From NCBI GenBank assembly GCA_000231825.2, contig JH720335.1:502210-566209 (forward strand): a stretch of DNA of 64,000 bases. The letters are read 5' to 3'. Under the pieces are notes generated by a model. The model was not told the origin of the DNA and made no database searches. It was given only the letters and a program-made list of their open reading frames with translations. Source of the DNA: Tetrahymena elliotti 4EA (taxonomy: Eukaryota > Ciliophora > Oligohymenophorea > Hymenostomatida > Tetrahymenidae). The translations under genes were made by a program, and so were the position numbers. Shown here one piece after another: positions 63,111-64,000 of this stretch (position 1 is the stretch's first letter; every line of letters begins with the position of its first letter).

Positions 63111-63117
63111 AAAATGA
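61635..63117 (+). pseudogene. Truncated LRR exon array, related to the 22.7-26.7 kb array
   Basis: Four intact 90-nt phase-2 LRR exons: 61635-61724, 61931-62020, 62190-62279 and 62496-62585, each reading like IG-x-x-x-x-QKLGSELAKCSNLQTL. A fifth, 62821-62883, has lost 27 nt in frame, exactly the SNLQTL-x-LN codons. A sixth, 63087-63117, keeps only ENNIGLSQK before TGA. No start exon or C-terminal exon was found, and the array begins inside a recognisable intron. The flank after the last copy (TGAAATGACAGATATTTT) resembles the flank after the terminal exon of the large array (TGAAATGACAGAGATTATTT). This looks like a duplicated and truncated piece of a related LRR gene; transcription of a short gene with an unseen first exon cannot be excluded. 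Confidence 0.7.
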
Positions 63118-63425
63118 TTATTTTTAGTGAAATGACAGATATTTTTTGTTTGTTTGCAAAATTCCAAAGAATTTAAACTTAATTATTAAGTTAAATTAAA
63201 TAAAAAAATTTGTCATCATATTTAATTATATATTTGAATCAGATTCTTTTACCTTTAAATTAAATTGTTAATTATTTTTATTTAATTTAAGATAACTATT
63301 TTTATTATTTAAAATGTAATTTATGCATGAAATCGTATAATGATTAAATCTATTAATATTAATTTTTAAAAAATAAAATATGAGAATTCATATATACAAA
63401 ATTTGAAACAAATTAATAAATTAAA

Positions 63426-64000
63426 ATGAGGGGTCTGACATTTAAAGGAGATATTTGTCGAAATCTTTTTAAAACTGGCTAATAATTACTAATTCCTTTT
63501 GTTTAACAAGTTAAAAGAATTTTAGCTCATAGATCATAATTTATGATAATTTAGATCAGTAAACAATAAATAAAATAAAGAAAAGTAAACTCTAACACTA
63601 AAAATGTTTCTATGAAGTAGCCTTAACTAGAAAGTAAATTTTTTTTTTAATACTTTTATTATCATTATTTTATTGAATAAGTTTAAAAGAACACAAATAT
63701 GAGAATGAGACCACAGATTTTCAATAACTATCTTAAAAGAGAAAGAGTTTATAAATCAAGAATTCTAAATAAGAAAATCAAATTCATCAATTCAAAAAAT
63801 TTGAAATTTTAAATGAATAGAATAATTAAGTTAAATCTGAAGAAGAACTTCACATTAAAATTAAACTTTCTTTTTTTAGATTGATTATTTGTTAAAAATA
63901 CTAGCTAGAAAATCGCAATAAAAAGTTATAATCTCCTAGAACTCCAACATGGAGAGACATAACAAAAAATCTTTACCAATTTTAGGTTATTATTATTTTT
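63426..64000 (+). CDS. Partial gene, unknown product, cut by the window end
   Basis: Starts MRGLTFKGDICRNLFKTGQQ at an ATG and stays open in the ciliate code. Likely introns lie at about 63633-63680 (GTAAAT...AATAAG, phase 1) and about 63829-63880 (GTTAAATC...TTTTTTTAG, phase 2), after which the frame reads ENRNKKLQSPRTPTWRDITK to the window edge. The visible part is Lys/Gln/Asn-rich with no recognised domain. Function is unknown; exon boundaries are tentative. Confidence 0.45.

Overview
The window reads as macronuclear-type DNA of a ciliate, most likely Tetrahymena. Every long gene uses TAA and TAG as glutamine and only TGA as stop, introns are short AT-rich GT-AG introns ending in TAG, AAG or CAG, and the DNA is extremely AT-rich. 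Read with the standard code the genes shatter; read with the ciliate code, about twenty protein genes can be assembled. For each multi-exon model given with exon coordinates, the exon lengths sum to a multiple of three, an internal check on the splicing. Names rest on motifs read by eye; no database search was possible.

Layout: 1.5-5.6 kb (+) a cyclic-nucleotide-domain K+ channel; 6.4-8.9 kb (-) a Dpy-30 plus GAF protein resembling radial spoke protein 2; 9.5-10.4 kb (+) a degenerate EF-hand protein; 11.4-13.3 kb (-) a membrane protein; 14.6-15.9 kb (-) a TTP-like tandem CCCH zinc-finger protein; 18.6-20.7 kb (-) a coiled-coil protein; 21.3-26.7 kb (+) a leucine-rich-repeat gene built of about 13 tandem one-repeat exons; 28.4-33.0 kb (+) a second CNBD channel with an abnormal pore filter; 34.3-35.6 kb (+) a peroxisomal-type mitochondrial carrier; 36.6-37.7 kb (+) a sterol reductase; 39.1-41.3 kb (+) and 50.4-52.0 kb (+) two related proteins of an unrecognised, possibly PAS-like, family; 41.7-42.3 kb (-) a GILT thiol reductase; 43.3-44.6 kb (-) a divergent kinase; 44.9-49.0 kb (+) a double cyclic-nucleotide-binding protein with a Gln/Asn-rich tail; 52.6-54.0 kb (-) a malectin; 55.3-57.9 kb (+) a membrane-anchored aspartyl-protease-like protein lacking catalytic residues; 58.2-59.5 kb (+) a CDK-like kinase; 60.1-60.7 kb (+) a small unknown protein; 61.6-63.1 kb a second, truncated LRR exon array; and from 63.4 kb a gene that runs off the end.

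There are no operons. Genes are separated by 0.3-2.6 kb of AT-rich spacers, several pairs are divergent and may share promoters, and three genes carry cyclic-nucleotide-binding domains. The most notable structure is the LRR arrays. At first sight they look like non-coding ~300-bp satellites, but each conserved core is a 90-nt phase-2/phase-2 exon encoding one ~30-residue leucine-rich repeat, so copies can be gained, lost or skipped without changing frame. Four of the 13 copies in the large array are frame-broken, and the small array is truncated.
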